Assembly: GCA_001600415.1 (NCBI GenBank)
Contig: BCJX01000014.1
Span: 268,669-332,668 of the forward strand
Source of the DNA: Pascua guehoae
Lineage: Eukaryota; Basidiomycota; Tremellomycetes; Trichosporonales; Trichosporonaceae
DNA: 64,000 nt
Direction of reading: 5' to 3'
Shown: positions 52,193-64,000 of the stretch, piece after piece
How the letters are laid out: the number at the start of each line of letters is the position of its first letter
Position numbering within the stretch: position 1 is the stretch's first letter
Notes under the pieces: generated by a model
Told to the model about the DNA's origin: nothing
The model's input: the letters and a program-made list of their open reading frames with translations, nothing else
The model's database searches: none
Translations under genes and position numbers: made by a program

Positions 52193-55100
52193 AACCCCGT
52201 CCCAGCCGCTGAGCGGCTGGCGGCTGCGTCAACCCGAGCCACCTCAACCGTTGTGTTTTCCGAGTCGCGTCTCGCGTCTGCTCGGCCAGTGTAGAACTAG
52301 ATCCGGTGTGGGCAGTGGGTCGGTCCACTGCCCCGACTTTACTCATTCCCATTTCGTTCCGGCGTGCGGATACAATACCCCGTCAAATGTCCCGCCCTCG
52401 CTCGTTTGTTTTCTCGTCTCTCTTTGTCGTATCTCTTGTTCTCTGTGGGACCGGCGCTGAACGGACTACGCTTGTAGTGATGACCTCGCTCCGCGAGCCA
52501 TGTTACAGTGCTGTGTGGGCTGCGCTGCGAGCTGCGAGCGAAGCGAGCAGTGCGTAGCAGCGAGGAGCGGAGCAGCGAGGGACAGAGCAGCAGGAGCGGA
52601 GGAGCGGAGCAGAGCAGGGACGTAAATGTCAGTTGGGCTTGAACCCCTCGAGCAGCAGAACGGACTTGGCCCTGCACCTAGCTCGCAGTAAAGTCGGACC
52701 AACCGACCACCCAGTGGCCAGGACCAGCCGACCCCAGCCGTGCCGTACAGTATGGCCAGCCGACGCCAAACGGCTCTGACACGCCGTGCCTGGTCGCCCA
52801 CACCAGCCTCTCTCGGACTTCCGCCAGGGCAAGGACACTGTTACACTGGACTGGAAGCGTGACGTGACGCGTCACATTGGCAGAACCGTTCCTGCTGCAC
52901 GGGTGCACAGCTGCGCCGCTGCACCGCAGCACCGCAGTGCACGACCTGCTACCGTACCTGTACCGTACATGTGCTGCGTACCACCTGTAGAGTCTGCACA
53001 GCCCGCACAGCCCAGTCACATGCATTGGGCGCGGAAGACAGGTCAGATACACACGACGCGTCGGCCCCAAGTGGCGATTCACAGCGGCACAATACGGTAC
53101 GGTACATGATGACGATACGCGACGCGGATACACGCCAATGGCGACCGACGAGCCGGTATGTGAATGTGATGTGCACGGTGGCGATGCCGGCGATGCGATA
53201 CTGTATCGCACCGTACACGTCCCAATGTCGACTTGGCCGGGGGCTGTGCTTGCGAGGGGCGGGGAGTACCGAGCCTCTGTTGATGGGTGGACTGGTTCGA
53301 GCAGAAACTGACACTGATGGTGGGCTCTGACCATACCTCTGAGCAGTTACCGCCACGGATCCCACCCAGCGCCACGGGTACGACGACGGCCACGGGCATA
53401 GATCACGCTGCGGGCAGTCATGGGCCGACCATCATCATGGATCACACCTACAGCCATACTACTGTAGCCACCACACGGCGTTCTGTACCTCACCTCACAG
53501 CACTGCAGCTTGCCCTTGCAGTACAGCCCTCCCTGTCCCCTGCACGAGCCATCCACCCATCTACCCCTGCGGCTGGCACACCCCTGCGGCCCCTGTGCCC
53601 AGCGGCGGGCTGGCGGGTACCTCGTCGTCATGCCGAACCGCACGAGGGGATGGTGTTCGTTCTCGACACTCGGGAGTCCTGTGGGCTGGTTGAGTCTCGT
53701 ACCCTGGGTTGGGTACGGACGACGGTGCTGTGCCGCGCCACACAAGGTACAGCTGTCTGCGATACAGTAGTGCTGTACCAAGCGCGAGCAGCCGCTGCGT
53801 GGGTGCCTGGCTGGTTGCAACTGGAACAATTTTACTAAAGGCTCGCCAGGCAGTCACCCCACATGGGCGGGCGACCGAGGCTTGATGCAAAGTCATGAAG
53901 TCTATGAACCATGGCGAGTTCGACGTCCGACCTCCCGAGTCTGTCATAATCTTCCACTTGCCGGTCTACTGACGTCGAGGCTGTCAAGCCCTTATCGACA
54001 CTTTACCGAGCTGCTCGTCCTCAGGTTGGGGGTCAGGGCGTCCAAGGACAAACACGTTGACGCGTCGTTGAGAAAGAACAAGACGGGGCTGCTCTCTTTA
54101 CATCCCAAAACTCTCGGCGCTGCACTGACACGATAACCACCCTCCTCGCCCCTCGCCCGGCCTTGACGCCTCTGTCCTTTGCGAGGCCCGACTTGGCGAC
54201 GACCATGGCGTACGGTATGAGGTATGGCCGTTCATGCCGCAGCGTGTCGAATGGGCCGTGGGCCCGATTGACGCGTACAGTGTGCCCAAAAAGTCATAAG
54301 ACTACAACATTAAGTGAGGGTGTGTACACGGCACGGTATATAGAGCGGCGCGCAGGACATGTGGGATATGACAAGCGGAAAACATCAGTGTACGCGCTGT
54401 CCGTGCCATTGCATTGGTCAGAGAGTGACGCCCAACGTGGACCTAGACCGAGCTCAAAGTGGCAGTCTCGAGACGTTGCGGGCGCACCTGTATGTGGTGC
54501 CGCTGTGCTGCACGCCAGAGTACAGCAAGCTGTTCGCCAACGCCCCGAGACCGAGATACGGGCCAACGAGACAGCTCCTGGACCAGCACTTGCGAGTTTG
54601 ACGGCCAAGCGGGCAGCGTACTAGCGTTGCGTATGGCGCCACGGGGCCGAGGCAGGGGCGTGCAGCGTGTTTCGGCCTGACAAGCTGGTTCCAATGCCTC
54701 TCCTCGCCTCTATCTGGACGCTGTGCCAGACGCGGCCTCCAGCAAACCCGCCCTGACGCTCACGGTGCGGCGCCGACGCCGAGCGAGCGCGCGCGGCGTG
54801 CTCCCCGGCGTCGCAAGTGCTGCACGCCCCGAGTTCAGGCGAGGTGCTCGTCAACCCCCAACGGGTTGGCGCTGGGTAACCTCGGCCACGTCCCCGCTGC
54901 CCACGAGGAATTGCCAGCTCCGCAACAAGGCAACAAGGCAACAAGGGGTAGCAAACCGCTCGACGCAGGCGTGTATCGAAGAACACGCCCGACAGGGGAG
55001 GCAGTGAGGGGTGTTTCGCCAGCCCCGAGATGGTCGCGCCCCCACGACGTTGCTCGCGCCCCACGACGCTGCGTGCATCGATTCCCGCAGCCGGCACCCA

Positions 55101-55596
55101 AGCTGACATTTGGGAACAATGTCAAGGCCGGAATGACAAGTACGAGAGGGTTGGGTCCATGGTTGTGCCCCAGAGCTCGCAGTGAGGACGCAAACAGTGC
55201 GACGCACCCGGCTCGCATCCACACTCTCGCCTGTGTACTGTTTTGGCTGACCACCGCCTTGTACCCACATAATCTCGCATCTCGTCATCACCAACATGTC
55301 TCTTGTCGAGGCAAATCATCTTCAACAATGAGTTTGTGTGCATGACCGTCATTTTCTTTAGCGAGTTCCGGGGCGAGTTTGTCCACAAGGCGCACGAGAG
55401 CAAGGATATGGGCATGGCCGAACGCACAAGCACTAGCCATGCCTCTAGTCATGCCTCTAGTCATGTCATGCCTCGTATCTGGCACTGACTCACATCTGGC
55501 ACTGACGCATCTTCGTCCACTTGCATTCTCCTCGCCCTCCCCTCGCGTCCTCGCACTCCGCTCGCATCAACACGGCTGATATGCTGCATCTTTCTT
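52193..55596. other. Long intergenic region, no gene; repeats
   Basis: 3.4 kb of downstream and convergent sequence. It includes a purine-rich 'gcgagc/ggagcgga' low-complexity patch (52525-52620), clusters of 'gtaccgtac'/'tacggtac' palindromes (52950-53110), and the second copy of the dispersed repeat (54345-54515). Frames are short and without family similarity. Confidence 0.4.
54345..54515 (+). repeat. Dispersed repeat, copy 2
   Basis: Plus-strand counterpart of 38940-39110; the conserved core is 54456-54492. A TATA-like 'ggtatatagag' lies just upstream at 54336. It has no open frame shared convincingly with the other copy, so it is probably a non-coding element remnant. Confidence 0.55.
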
Positions 55597-58522
55597 CTAC
55601 TTTTTGCCTGCCATCCATGCGTCAATCTGTGCCTGTGGCACGCCGTCGAGGCGGTGGATGAGGTAGTCGACCTGGTGTGAGCGTCTAGGTTGGGGTGCGC
55701 GGAATCCTCGAGTGGTCGACATTGGGGCTTCGACCTCAGGTTGGGGGCGCCTTGTTCAAACGCCCACGCCCACGTCCCAACAGCCCAACGCAACACGAGC
55801 ATGCACTCTTCGCTCATCCCCCATCTTCATACTGTCTCCAGCCCAGCGCACTCACCTCGACATCCTTGGTCAGAGGAATGACCCAATCGCGGTAGAGCCC
55901 AACGACATGTTCAATGTCAATCTTGCCGCGGCTCCCCTCTGCGTCAGGGACGGCGACAATGTGCCCATCGGCGTCCATTTCACAGCCGTACACGCGCGCC
56001 TTGTTGGCGAGGCGCACCAGCAGGCGCGCCTCGACCTCGGGCTTGGTGATGAGCGCCTCGAGCGCAGACTTGTTTGGTGGGGAAGCGAGAATGTGCGGGA
56101 TAAAGTCGGCGGGCGCAGAGCGGAACTTTGATTCAGAGACAAACATGCCTGTGTGTTAGCGGGGGGGGGGAGAGGCGGGGTAAACGAAATGCAGTGGTCA
56201 TCGGTGTGTAGTGCAAGGAAGAGTAAAACGCGGGGGGGGGAGGAGATGAGACGGGCGCCAAGCAGTTGTGATGGACTGGGAACAGACTCGCAAGCACAAG
56301 GCAGCCTGTGTACAATGGGGGCAGAGTGATCCTGCCGTTGGCGCGCAAGCGATACTCGTGCCCCAGTGTCAGAGATGGAGCTCAACGACTTTCAATAGGA
56401 GGCAAGTGCACAGAGGGCCCACTCCCCCTTGTGAAAAGTTGACACACTGTTGAAGTGTGTGTGCATGACAAGAGGCGCTTCACATCCCACTCTGTGTTCT
56501 CTGTTGTCCGCAGATTTATGTTTACTGCGGGCACAGCTCGTACACGCGCTACCCTCCCCTTTCTCCTCTCTCCATTCGAAGTCTCTCCCCTTCCTATCTC
56601 CCCCTCTTCTCTACCCCTTTTTCTCTCTCCTCCTTTTGTCTCCCTTTCCGCACTCCCCTCCGGCTTCTGGATCACCCATCTCCCCGCTACTCCTTTCTGC
56701 GACACTCCATATGGGCCATCTCCCCCCGCTCCCACTCTACCCCTTCCTCCTTGACAGACCCCCCCCCCTGGCCGCGCAGAGCTCTGACCTCCGAACTCCT
56801 TTCCCTCCCTCTCACAACCCCCCCCCNNNNNNNNNNNNNNNNNNNNNNNNNNNNNNNNNNNNNNNNNNNNNNNNNNNNNNNNNNNNNNNNNNNNNNNNNN
56901 NNNNNNNNNNNNNNNNNNNNNNNNNNNNNNNNNNNNNNNNNNNNNNNNNNNNNNNNNNNNNNNNNNNNNNNNNNNNNNNNNNNNNNNNNNNNNNNNNNNN
57001 NNNNNNNNNNNNNNNNNNNNNNNNNNNNNNNNNNNNNNNNNNNNNNNNNNNNNNNNNNNNNNNNNNNNNNNNNNNNNNNNNNNNNNNNNNNNNNNNNNNN
57101 NNNNNNNNNNNNNNNNNNNNNNNNNNNNNNNNNNNNNNNNNNNNNNNNNNNNNNNNNNNNNNNNNNNNNNNNNNNNNNNNNNNNNNNNNNNNNNNNNNNN
57201 NNNNNNNNNNNNNNNNGGGGAAGTTGGGTAGAGTGACAGGGATAGGGAGAGCGGCGGTTGGGTCTTGAGAGGAAGCCGGTGAGCGAGGTAGCGGAGTGGG
57301 AGGAGCGCGGTGGGGAGGGTCGCGAACGGACGCGGAGACGGGCATCGAGCAGGAACTCCACGTCTCCGCTCACAGTTGAGCTTTGCCAAAGCCGTCGTTA
57401 CCGATGCCAGCGTGAAGGTCAGGCGAGAGAGCACGAGCGCAAACGAGCTAGATAAGGTCGGCGGAGAACCACCCGTTGGCTCCGCAGGAGATCCGCAAGG
57501 CTACAGCAGGAGCGCGTCTCGAACTCGAACAGCTGTCCGCGTCTCCAGTCGACGCTTTCGCTGGTAATTTCCCCTATGCGAGCTTTGCCATAATGGGCAC
57601 GGAAGAACACAATGGAATCGTATGCGAGTGCCCACACCCCGCCGCCTACCGGCTCCCGCCTCCTCGGTCGCGTGATGCGGTCCACACCCAGTCATGCTCC
57701 CTGAGAAAGTAGGGGGAGATCTGCAAGCGCAAACGCACCTAGTGTACCGCCGCGCCTTTGCTGTCTGTCAGTTGCGTCCTTTGTCCTTCCCAGATACGAT
57801 GCTGAGCTGAAGCTCTGCCTCGGCTTAGGTCCAGTTGGCTGGCTCTCGTTCTGCTGTCCGTCTCCCAACTAGGCTGTCGCGGAGCTCGTGCTCTACCCCG
57901 ATTGAGGCCCGCTGAACCGTAGTCGGCCAGCTCTGCTGTCTCGCCGCTGAGCCGTCGCTGAGCGCAGCACTGCTGCGATTGTCCAGCTGATAGCTGGCTA
58001 CCGGAGCCACGGGCTCTGGCTAAGCAGATCCCCTGCCGCACCGTCAAGCCGACATGGCATCTCCGAGGCGTATTCTCGAGCCGGCGAGCCCATGGACGAG
58101 CAATCCATACACTCCTCCTTCCTCCCTATCCGCTCTTCAGCCCTTCGGCTCCCCGGGCAGACTCCTGAGCCCTTGGACGGTCCATGACAGCTCTACAAAC
58201 TCCACCAGCCGCCGTCGCCTCGTCTCCCCCCTTCCCCCTCCCCGTTTTCCCTCACGCTCCCTCACGCCTCCTCCGACCCCGACTCCGCCCCAGCTCCCGT
58301 CGCATCTGCCGAGCCCAACTCGACTCACCATGGAACACCTCAGTCTCAAAGAGGAACCAATCAAGCCACGACCCGTCCCATGACGGAATGAGGTCCTTGA
58401 ACGCGCCCGCCTGGTAGATTTTCGGATTGTGCGCAAACTGGGCGCGTTCGATGAGGACTGCGTGTTAGTGAAAGGCAGGGCGAGAAAAAAAATGGTGCGG
58501 TGAGTGGAGGGAAAAGGGGGCG

Positions 58523-58568
<46 letters not shown>

Positions 58569-59094
58569 GTGGGAAGGGAGCGAAGAGAAAGAGGGGTGGG
58601 AGGGGGGTGGGGGAGGGGTTCTCGAGTGACATTCAGCAGACCGGATAGAGAGCGATGGACACTGGAACCTTCCCCCGTCCAAGCTGTCCGGGGGGTGACG
58701 AGCATGGCGCCTCACAACCTGGACGGACTCGAGATCGAGTAGCCTCTGGCTGTTTGGGCCGTGACGCCGACGTGAGGTGGTCCACGCAAGGGGAGACAGC
58801 GTCGTGGCCTTTGCTGCAGCTTTGCTTCACGCTAGTTGCTCTGTATGCACCACTGCCCATCCAGGACACCACGGATGCAGAGCAAGTCGCCCAGCGTCGC
58901 ATACCTGCACATCCCCCGCACCCACTGGCCCACTGGCCCATCGCCCCCTCGCCCGCTTCGCGGGCTCGCGGGCGGACTCGGGTGACACCCGGTGACTCAC
59001 GAAAGATGATTGTATCCTCGAGGCGAATGAGCTGGCCGCGAATGCTGTCGAGCGAGAGGAGCTGGTCGACGCTCGCGCCCGTCGTCAGGTTCAT
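55597..59094 (-). CDS. ARO7: Chorismate mutase, central exon(s) lost in assembly gap
   Basis: Recognised exons: 59094-59001, 58457-58329, 56148-55856 and 55671-55597. The N-terminal part reads '[20 protein letters not shown]', '[18 protein letters not shown]' and '[14 protein letters not shown]'. The C-terminal part reads 'GMFVSESKF', '[22 protein letters not shown]', '[31 protein letters not shown]' and ends 'AGKK'. These are the flanks of the fungal AroQ-type chorismate mutase, which converts chorismate to prephenate for phenylalanine and tyrosine. About 85-90 residues (the 'RRYESPDE' to 'LSRRIHF' part) are missing. They would need about 265 nt and fit within the 390-nt run of Ns at 56827-57216. 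Splice phases on both sides agree. Introns here are far longer than elsewhere in the window. Confidence 0.9.
56827..57216. other. Assembly gap (390 N)
   Basis: Unresolved bases between a C-rich stretch ending in nine or more Cs and sequence starting 'ggggaagttggg'. It lies inside the chorismate mutase gene. Confidence 1.
58525..58567. repeat. 43-nt poly-G homopolymer
   Basis: An uninterrupted G run inside intron 1 of the chorismate mutase gene. Homopolymers this long are prone to sequencing and assembly error, so the exact length is doubtful. Confidence 0.9.
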
Positions 59095-59809
59095 CGACGT
59101 CACGGTCACGGATTTCACGGGGTAGGTGGTGTGAGGGGGGCGGGGGGCCGCTGGGTGGAGACCGTGTCGGGGTCGGTGGGGAAGTCGGGGTCGGGGTCGG
59201 AGATGGGAGAGGTGGAGGAAGAATGGTAAATGGCGGCGGGTTAGGGACATGGAAAGAGTATTGCCGAGGTGACGGACGGTTTGGGTACGAGTCAACAATC
59301 GCAAGCCCACCGTGCACCCTGGCTCACGCTAGCCGAGGCCAATTCGGACATGCCGCGGTCAGGCCGCTAGCACGTCACCGTGTCCTTGCAGCGCGTTGTC
59401 TCTGTCTGTATGCGCCGCAGTTCTGTACCCGACAAAACCAACGCTGCCGCTCCTGGTCGACCCCACACACTCAATCGCTACAACGATGCATGATGCAGTA
59501 TGTGCAGGCGTTGCCGTATATATACAACTACTCGTCTCCGTCACGAACACGTCTAGCGTAGGCCATGCACATCTCCTCCGTGTCCCCTATGCCCGGTTTC
59601 AACCATTGCTTCGTGTAATTGCCCAGCGCCCGCGTCTTGGCCAAGCGTGTCAAGCATACCAAACCAAGCACGTCCATTCAAGTGCGTCAAACCAAGAGCT
59701 GTAAGAAGGCAGGCAACATCTGCACAACGACAGGGGCCTTCCACACGCTCACAAGCTGCCCACCCTCACCGCCACTGCGGCTCGGGCGACGCGTCCGGCT
59801 CGCACTCGC
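59095..59809. other. Intergenic, no gene seen
   Basis: About 0.7 kb between the chorismate mutase start and the end of the large gene on the same strand. 'ggggtcgg' repeats occur at 59165-59200. No gene signature. Confidence 0.4.
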
Positions 59810-62800
59810 CTACCGCCGCTCCGCCGGCGGACCCATGATGCCCACGACCATATCCCGATTCCACTTTTCCGGATTGTTGGCAATCTTGCCGGCCGGCTTG
59901 CGCATGCTACGCATGTGCTCGAGCGACTGCTGCGCCGTGTGCGCCGCCGACGGCACGTGAGGCACTTGGGGCACGCGATCGGCTGTGCGGTTGTACATGT
60001 GGGTGTGGTTGTGGCCGTGGTCGTGGTCGCTGGTGGGCGGACTAAACCTCGGCGAGTGTGCGCGTGCGTGCAGTGGCGCGACTTGAGGTCGCTGCGAGTG
60101 CGAGTGCGAGTATGCGCGCGCATGCTCGTTTTTCGTATGCATCTGCCCGCTCGTCTTGCGCACATGTTCGCTCTTATTGCGGCCGTGCTGCTGGGCCCGG
60201 CGCGCGTCGTCCTTGTCGTGGTGGCGAGAGCTCATCATGCGGCCAAAGCTAAACTTGGACTTTGTCGACGAGCCCGGCTGCTCGACAGCGGCCGCGTCCG
60301 AGCCCGAGCTCCCCTGCCCAGCTGTTGGGGTAATGTTGCGCGAGGACGGCGTGGACGCCGACTTTGGCGCAAGCGACGGAAAGTTCGGCCGGTCAATCGT
60401 GACGGGTACAGGCGGCGGGCGGACGCCGTTTAACGACCCGTATGCACGCGCACGCGCGGCATCGCGCTCCCGCTCGCGAGCCGTATCGCGCACAACATCG
60501 CGCGGTGGCTCGTGCGTCTTGCCCCCTGCCGGCCACGCACCATGAGGACCTCCAGGTAATGTGGGCACGGCGCTCGCACCAGCAGTCTTGGGCCCGGCAG
60601 GTCCAGCGTCGGCGGCATGTGGCACGTGGTCAATATGGGGCAAGCGCGCCATGCCGCCAGACGGCAGCAGCGGGGCGTCGTCAAACCGCGCTGCAGCCGG
60701 TGCAAGCCGAGGCGTGGTATGTGACGAAGCCGGTGACGCACTGTGGCCGGTATGCATCGTGATTGGCGACGCGCCAGACGGCGGCGATGTGGCAAATGAA
60801 TTGTACGAGTACGTCGGGAGTGGTGACGGGTTTGCGTAAGCCGACTGCGCCGCGCTAAAGCTCGCCGACGGCGCAGTGGCCGGCGTGTTGTATGGCATCG
60901 ACGGCATGCTGGACGGCACTGGCACGTTGGCCACATGCTCCTGCTTTTCGTCAATCCACTCGGTGGCACCACTGTCGTTTGCCGGACGCGCGCTTTGTGG
61001 CCCCGTGCTGGATGACGCCTCTGGCGTGGGACCAAATAACGCGTCAAACAGTGTTGGTGCCGGTTTCGTCGTCGACTGCTTTGGCACTTGTCCTTGTAAC
61101 CGCGCGAGCGCATCGTTGATGGCCTGGGGCTGCTGCGTGGCCGCGGTCTGAGAACTTGCCGTAGTCGCCACTTTCGGGTCACTAATGTCGCGCTTGACAG
61201 GCGACGACGTCGTGGCCATATCCGACATGCTGTCCGACGGCGTGATGGCAAACCCGGGAGACTGGGCGCTTACATCAGACACAACATCCCACCAGCCACC
61301 ACCGCTGGTGCCGCCGCCAGCCCCGCCGCCAGACGACACTGACGCGGGAGTAGTCACAGTTTCGACGCCCTTCTGCGGCGTGTTGGGGAATCCAAGGCCA
61401 GTGCCCAAGTCTAACTCGTGGCCGGGGACGTCAAAGTTCAACATGGGAGGTGGCTGGTGTCGGATGGCGCTCGCGCTCGACGCCGACATGCCCGGATGGC
61501 CTGTAGGCAAAGGTCGTGGTCCGTCGGGCACGGCATCGGCCGAACCCGCGGCGTCAACATCCGGCCGAGCACCCACATGCTGGCTACCACTCCCGTGCGA
61601 GGCCGACGCCGCCCCCTGCGGTGGAAGAGGCGCAACGCGGCGTGCGAATTCCGAGTCCACCGAGCTCGAGTCGGACAGGACATGCTCCTCCAACTCGTCG
61701 CTCTCCACCGAGCCAAGACGAACCGTTGGAGATGACCCGCGTACCGTCGTAGCAGTGCCAGTATGAGAATCGACAGACTCTGGCGACTTCTTTTCAATTA
61801 CTGGTGATGTCATCGGCAGGCTCGCAGAACGCATATGCGAGCGTCCATTCCGTGCCGTCGGTGACATTTGCAGCGTGGGCGGGAGTGGCACATGCCGTGA
61901 ATCAGGCGACGTTGTACTCGCCGTGGACGACTTGGACCGGCGGTGGCCCAGCGACGACCCGCTCACCGTGCGGGACGGGAAGGCACTTGCCGCGATGGCA
62001 GAGTCTGGGAAGACACGGGGGTAGACGACAAGATGCCGTGCGCGCTCAAAGGCGGTTTCGTATGAGCCATCCGGAAACTGGCAATCAGCATCACCGCGAC
62101 CGGCCGGCCAACACACTCACGCGTTTCGAAATCTGGTCGACCAGGCCCTCCAACCACGCGCGCGTCTTTTCCTCGCCGACATGCGCATTAACACCCTTTT
62201 CGCGCTCGCTCTCAAGAAGCTCCTCGATCGCGTCCAGGGCGTCTTCGTCTGGCAAGCGAGGGTTGACGTAGAGCGACGCGGTTGTACTCGACACTGTCGG
62301 CTCGCGGAGCGGCATCGAATCTGGATCTGGCGGCATGGGGAGCATCTCGTAGAACGAGCCGATGACACTGTTGGGGAGCGGAGACGGTCCGAGGGCAAAG
62401 ATGCGCCGGCAGAGGAGAAATGTGGGTACCAGGCTGGGTGCATTGGGCGAGGGAAATGTCTTGTGGATCACACACAGAGCATACTCAATCTCGCCCAGAT
62501 CTTTGCTCAACTGTTCGCGTCCAGACTTTGCCCACTTGTTCTTGAGCATGTACTCGCGCTTCTCGCGTGTGAGATATTCAGAGATGAGTTCGAGAGAGTA
62601 GTTTTCCACAGGCGAGGGGTCAGACGGGAGTGGAGCGTGGGACGTCTTGATCGGCGAGCCAACAGGACTCGAATTGACTGGAGAGCCCATGTTGGCTGAC
62701 GTGGCCGACTTTGGCGAGCTCCTTCGAGAGAGAAAGTTTGTTCGCTCGGGGATGGCAGCCATACCCAGCGCCCCACCGCGCATGTATGGGATGGCCGCAT

Positions 62801-63836
62801 TGGCACCCGCCATTTCGACATCCCGCACAAACGCACCCAACAGCTTGATGCACGCCGACTTTGATGGAGCAGGGAGGGAGACTGGGTATGTCGCACGTGG
62901 TGGCAGGTATGTGCGTGCTCGCGCGGATCGGAACGCGGGGCGCAGCGCTGGCCTCCTGGTGAGTGTCTGCGGTCGTCAGTAATCAGACTCGGCAACAAAA
63001 TTGTCCCGACAGTTCCGAGCACGCACCAAGCTCTCGACATATTCGAGCTCGCACCCGACCCCAAACCGACCCTCTCCTGCTACTCGGCGTCGAACGTGCT
63101 GCACGAGGGTGCGTTCCGCATCGGCCGGCGCCTGTACCAGGAGCTGCCGAGCGAGCTCTGGGAGCGTAAAGTAGGAGAGGAGCATGCGGAGGGACAGGAC
63201 AAGTGCGAGGCCCATTTGGCGATTTTGGTCGAGATCCTCGTCCGGGGTGGGGCTGTCGCGCGGGCGGCCATTGCGGACGAGCACGCCAGTGCCGCGTAGC
63301 CCGTCTTCAATGTCACGCAGCTGAGCGGCAATCTCTTCGAATCCTTCGTTGCCCATCGTGCCCTTGCCGCCTCGGCCTGGTTTCTTCTCGCGGAGTCGTG
63401 CTTCACGGGCTAGCACAAATTCGAGGATAACCTCGCGCGAGCTCTGCACGGACGGCATTGGCTCAGACAGGAGGTGTGCCAGGAGAGCAGCGGGAGACGC
63501 CGACGCAGCATGTCCCCCGCCCGTTGATGGTGTCAAGTCGGTTGATGGAGGCACATTCGTCACGTACTGCGCCTGGACAATGGCAGGTCCGAGTCGAGGT
63601 AACTGCAAGGTTGTCAGCAAAAGGAGGTTGTTGTACAGCCGCAGCCTATCTTGGGACACTTGGCTCAGGACCGCACGTACCCTTGTTTGAAGGTCGGCGA
63701 GTGAGGCTGAGACCTCATACAGGCTGTCACCTTTGGCTCGGCGATGGACAACGTGCTCTTCGAGAATGTCCACCGCTTGCTCGACGTTGGTCTGCGCGGC
63801 CAGCGCAGACATGACATCCTTTGGGATCGGGGCCAT
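59810..63836 (-). CDS. Large protein of unknown function, 1307 residues
   Basis: Three exons, 63836-63027, 62966-62121 and 62077-59810, all in phase 0. Intron 1 has a TACTGAC branch motif and removes an early stop. The N-terminal 270 residues are helical ('VEQAVDILEEHVVHRRAKGDSLYEVSASL', 'RLYNNLLLLTTLQLP'). Residues about 340-570 form a second ordered region ('SLELISEYLTREKREYML', 'EIEYALCVIHKTF', 'LDAIEELLESEREKG', 'YETAFERARHLVVYP'). The last 700 residues are Ser/Pro/Ala/His-rich and probably disordered, ending in a short conserved-looking 'NNPEKWNRDMVVGIMGPP'. No signal peptide, membrane helix or catalytic motif. I do not recognise the family. The ordered-disordered layout suggests a cytoplasmic scaffold. 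Confidence 0.78.
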
Positions 63837-64000
63837 GGTGGAAGCGGGGGGGATTGAGGAACAAGAAGTGTGCGAAGCAAGCAGTTGGTTCAAGCTCCCG
63901 GACGGACTTGTCGAGCGGCGAGAAGCTGCCAGCTGCGAGACAAGAACAGCTTCAAGGGTAGCACCAGTGTGCAGCGCACGGTGCGTCTAGGGTTACCCAG
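63837..64000. other. Upstream region of the large gene, to window end
   Basis: 164 bp of putative promoter/leader of the minus-strand gene starting at 63836; nothing specific recognised. Confidence 0.4.

Noticed and set aside
56382..57434. Long frames spanning the N run
   Set aside because: Open only because undetermined bases contain no stop codons.
1..64000. CRISPR array, prophage, bacterial operons, rRNA genes, retrotransposon LTRs
   Set aside because: None seen: gene structure is fungal nuclear, no regularly spaced repeats with spacers, no rRNA segments, and no paired long repeats with integrase or reverse transcriptase motifs.

Overview
The window is nuclear DNA of a basidiomycete fungus. 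Almost every gene is split by very short introns (about 34-110 nt, GTRNGT...CTRAC...YAG), coding regions are GC-rich, and the housekeeping genes are typically fungal (Zn2Cys6 regulator, TRP4, ISD11, fungal CDP-DAG synthase). Gene style, the family of F-box-like paralogs and a peroxidase with a CPL1-like tail suggest a Tremellomycete, probably Trichosporonales; that placement is inference. Exon coordinates below were derived by hand from splice signals, frame and protein-family continuity.

Layout. 1-2.6 kb: two tail-to-tail F-box-like paralogs (the first cut by the window edge). 3.0-5.2 kb: an intron-containing tRNA-Arg(ACG), a relic of a POT/PTR peptide transporter, a MITE-like element with long terminal inverted repeats, and an intron-containing tRNA-Asp(GTC). 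6.8-7.7 kb: SKP1. 9-11.4 kb: a Zn2Cys6 transcription factor. 12.2-15.6 kb: divergent polynucleotide kinase/phosphatase and TRP4. 16.6-20.7 kb: mitochondrial uS15 and, tail to tail, the biotin subunit of methylcrotonyl-CoA carboxylase. 22-28 kb: three tandem F-box-like paralogs. 29.4-34.2 kb: an EI24-type membrane protein and, convergent, transketolase. 36.7-38.7 kb: a secreted heme peroxidase with a cysteine-rich tail. 40.4-43.7 kb: ISD11 and CDS1. 44.1-45.1 kb: a spliced, apparently non-coding gene whose introns hold structured RNAs, one a convincing C/D-box snoRNA. 45.5-47.9 kb: an unknown protein with an internal duplication and MTP18/MTFP1. 50.6-52.2 kb: a single-pass membrane protein. 55.6-59.1 kb: chorismate mutase interrupted by a 390-nt assembly gap. 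59.8-63.8 kb: a 1307-residue protein of unknown function.

Functional threads: SKP1 lies among five F-box-like genes, whose products would be expected to dock on it if they are true F-box proteins. TRP4 and chorismate mutase are the two branches out of chorismate. uS15m, ISD11, MTP18 and MCC-alpha are all mitochondrial. The most interesting points are the snoRNA host gene, the F-box-like expansion, the MITE, a GC-AG intron in transketolase, the peroxidase/CPL1-like fusion, and the disrupted chorismate mutase locus.
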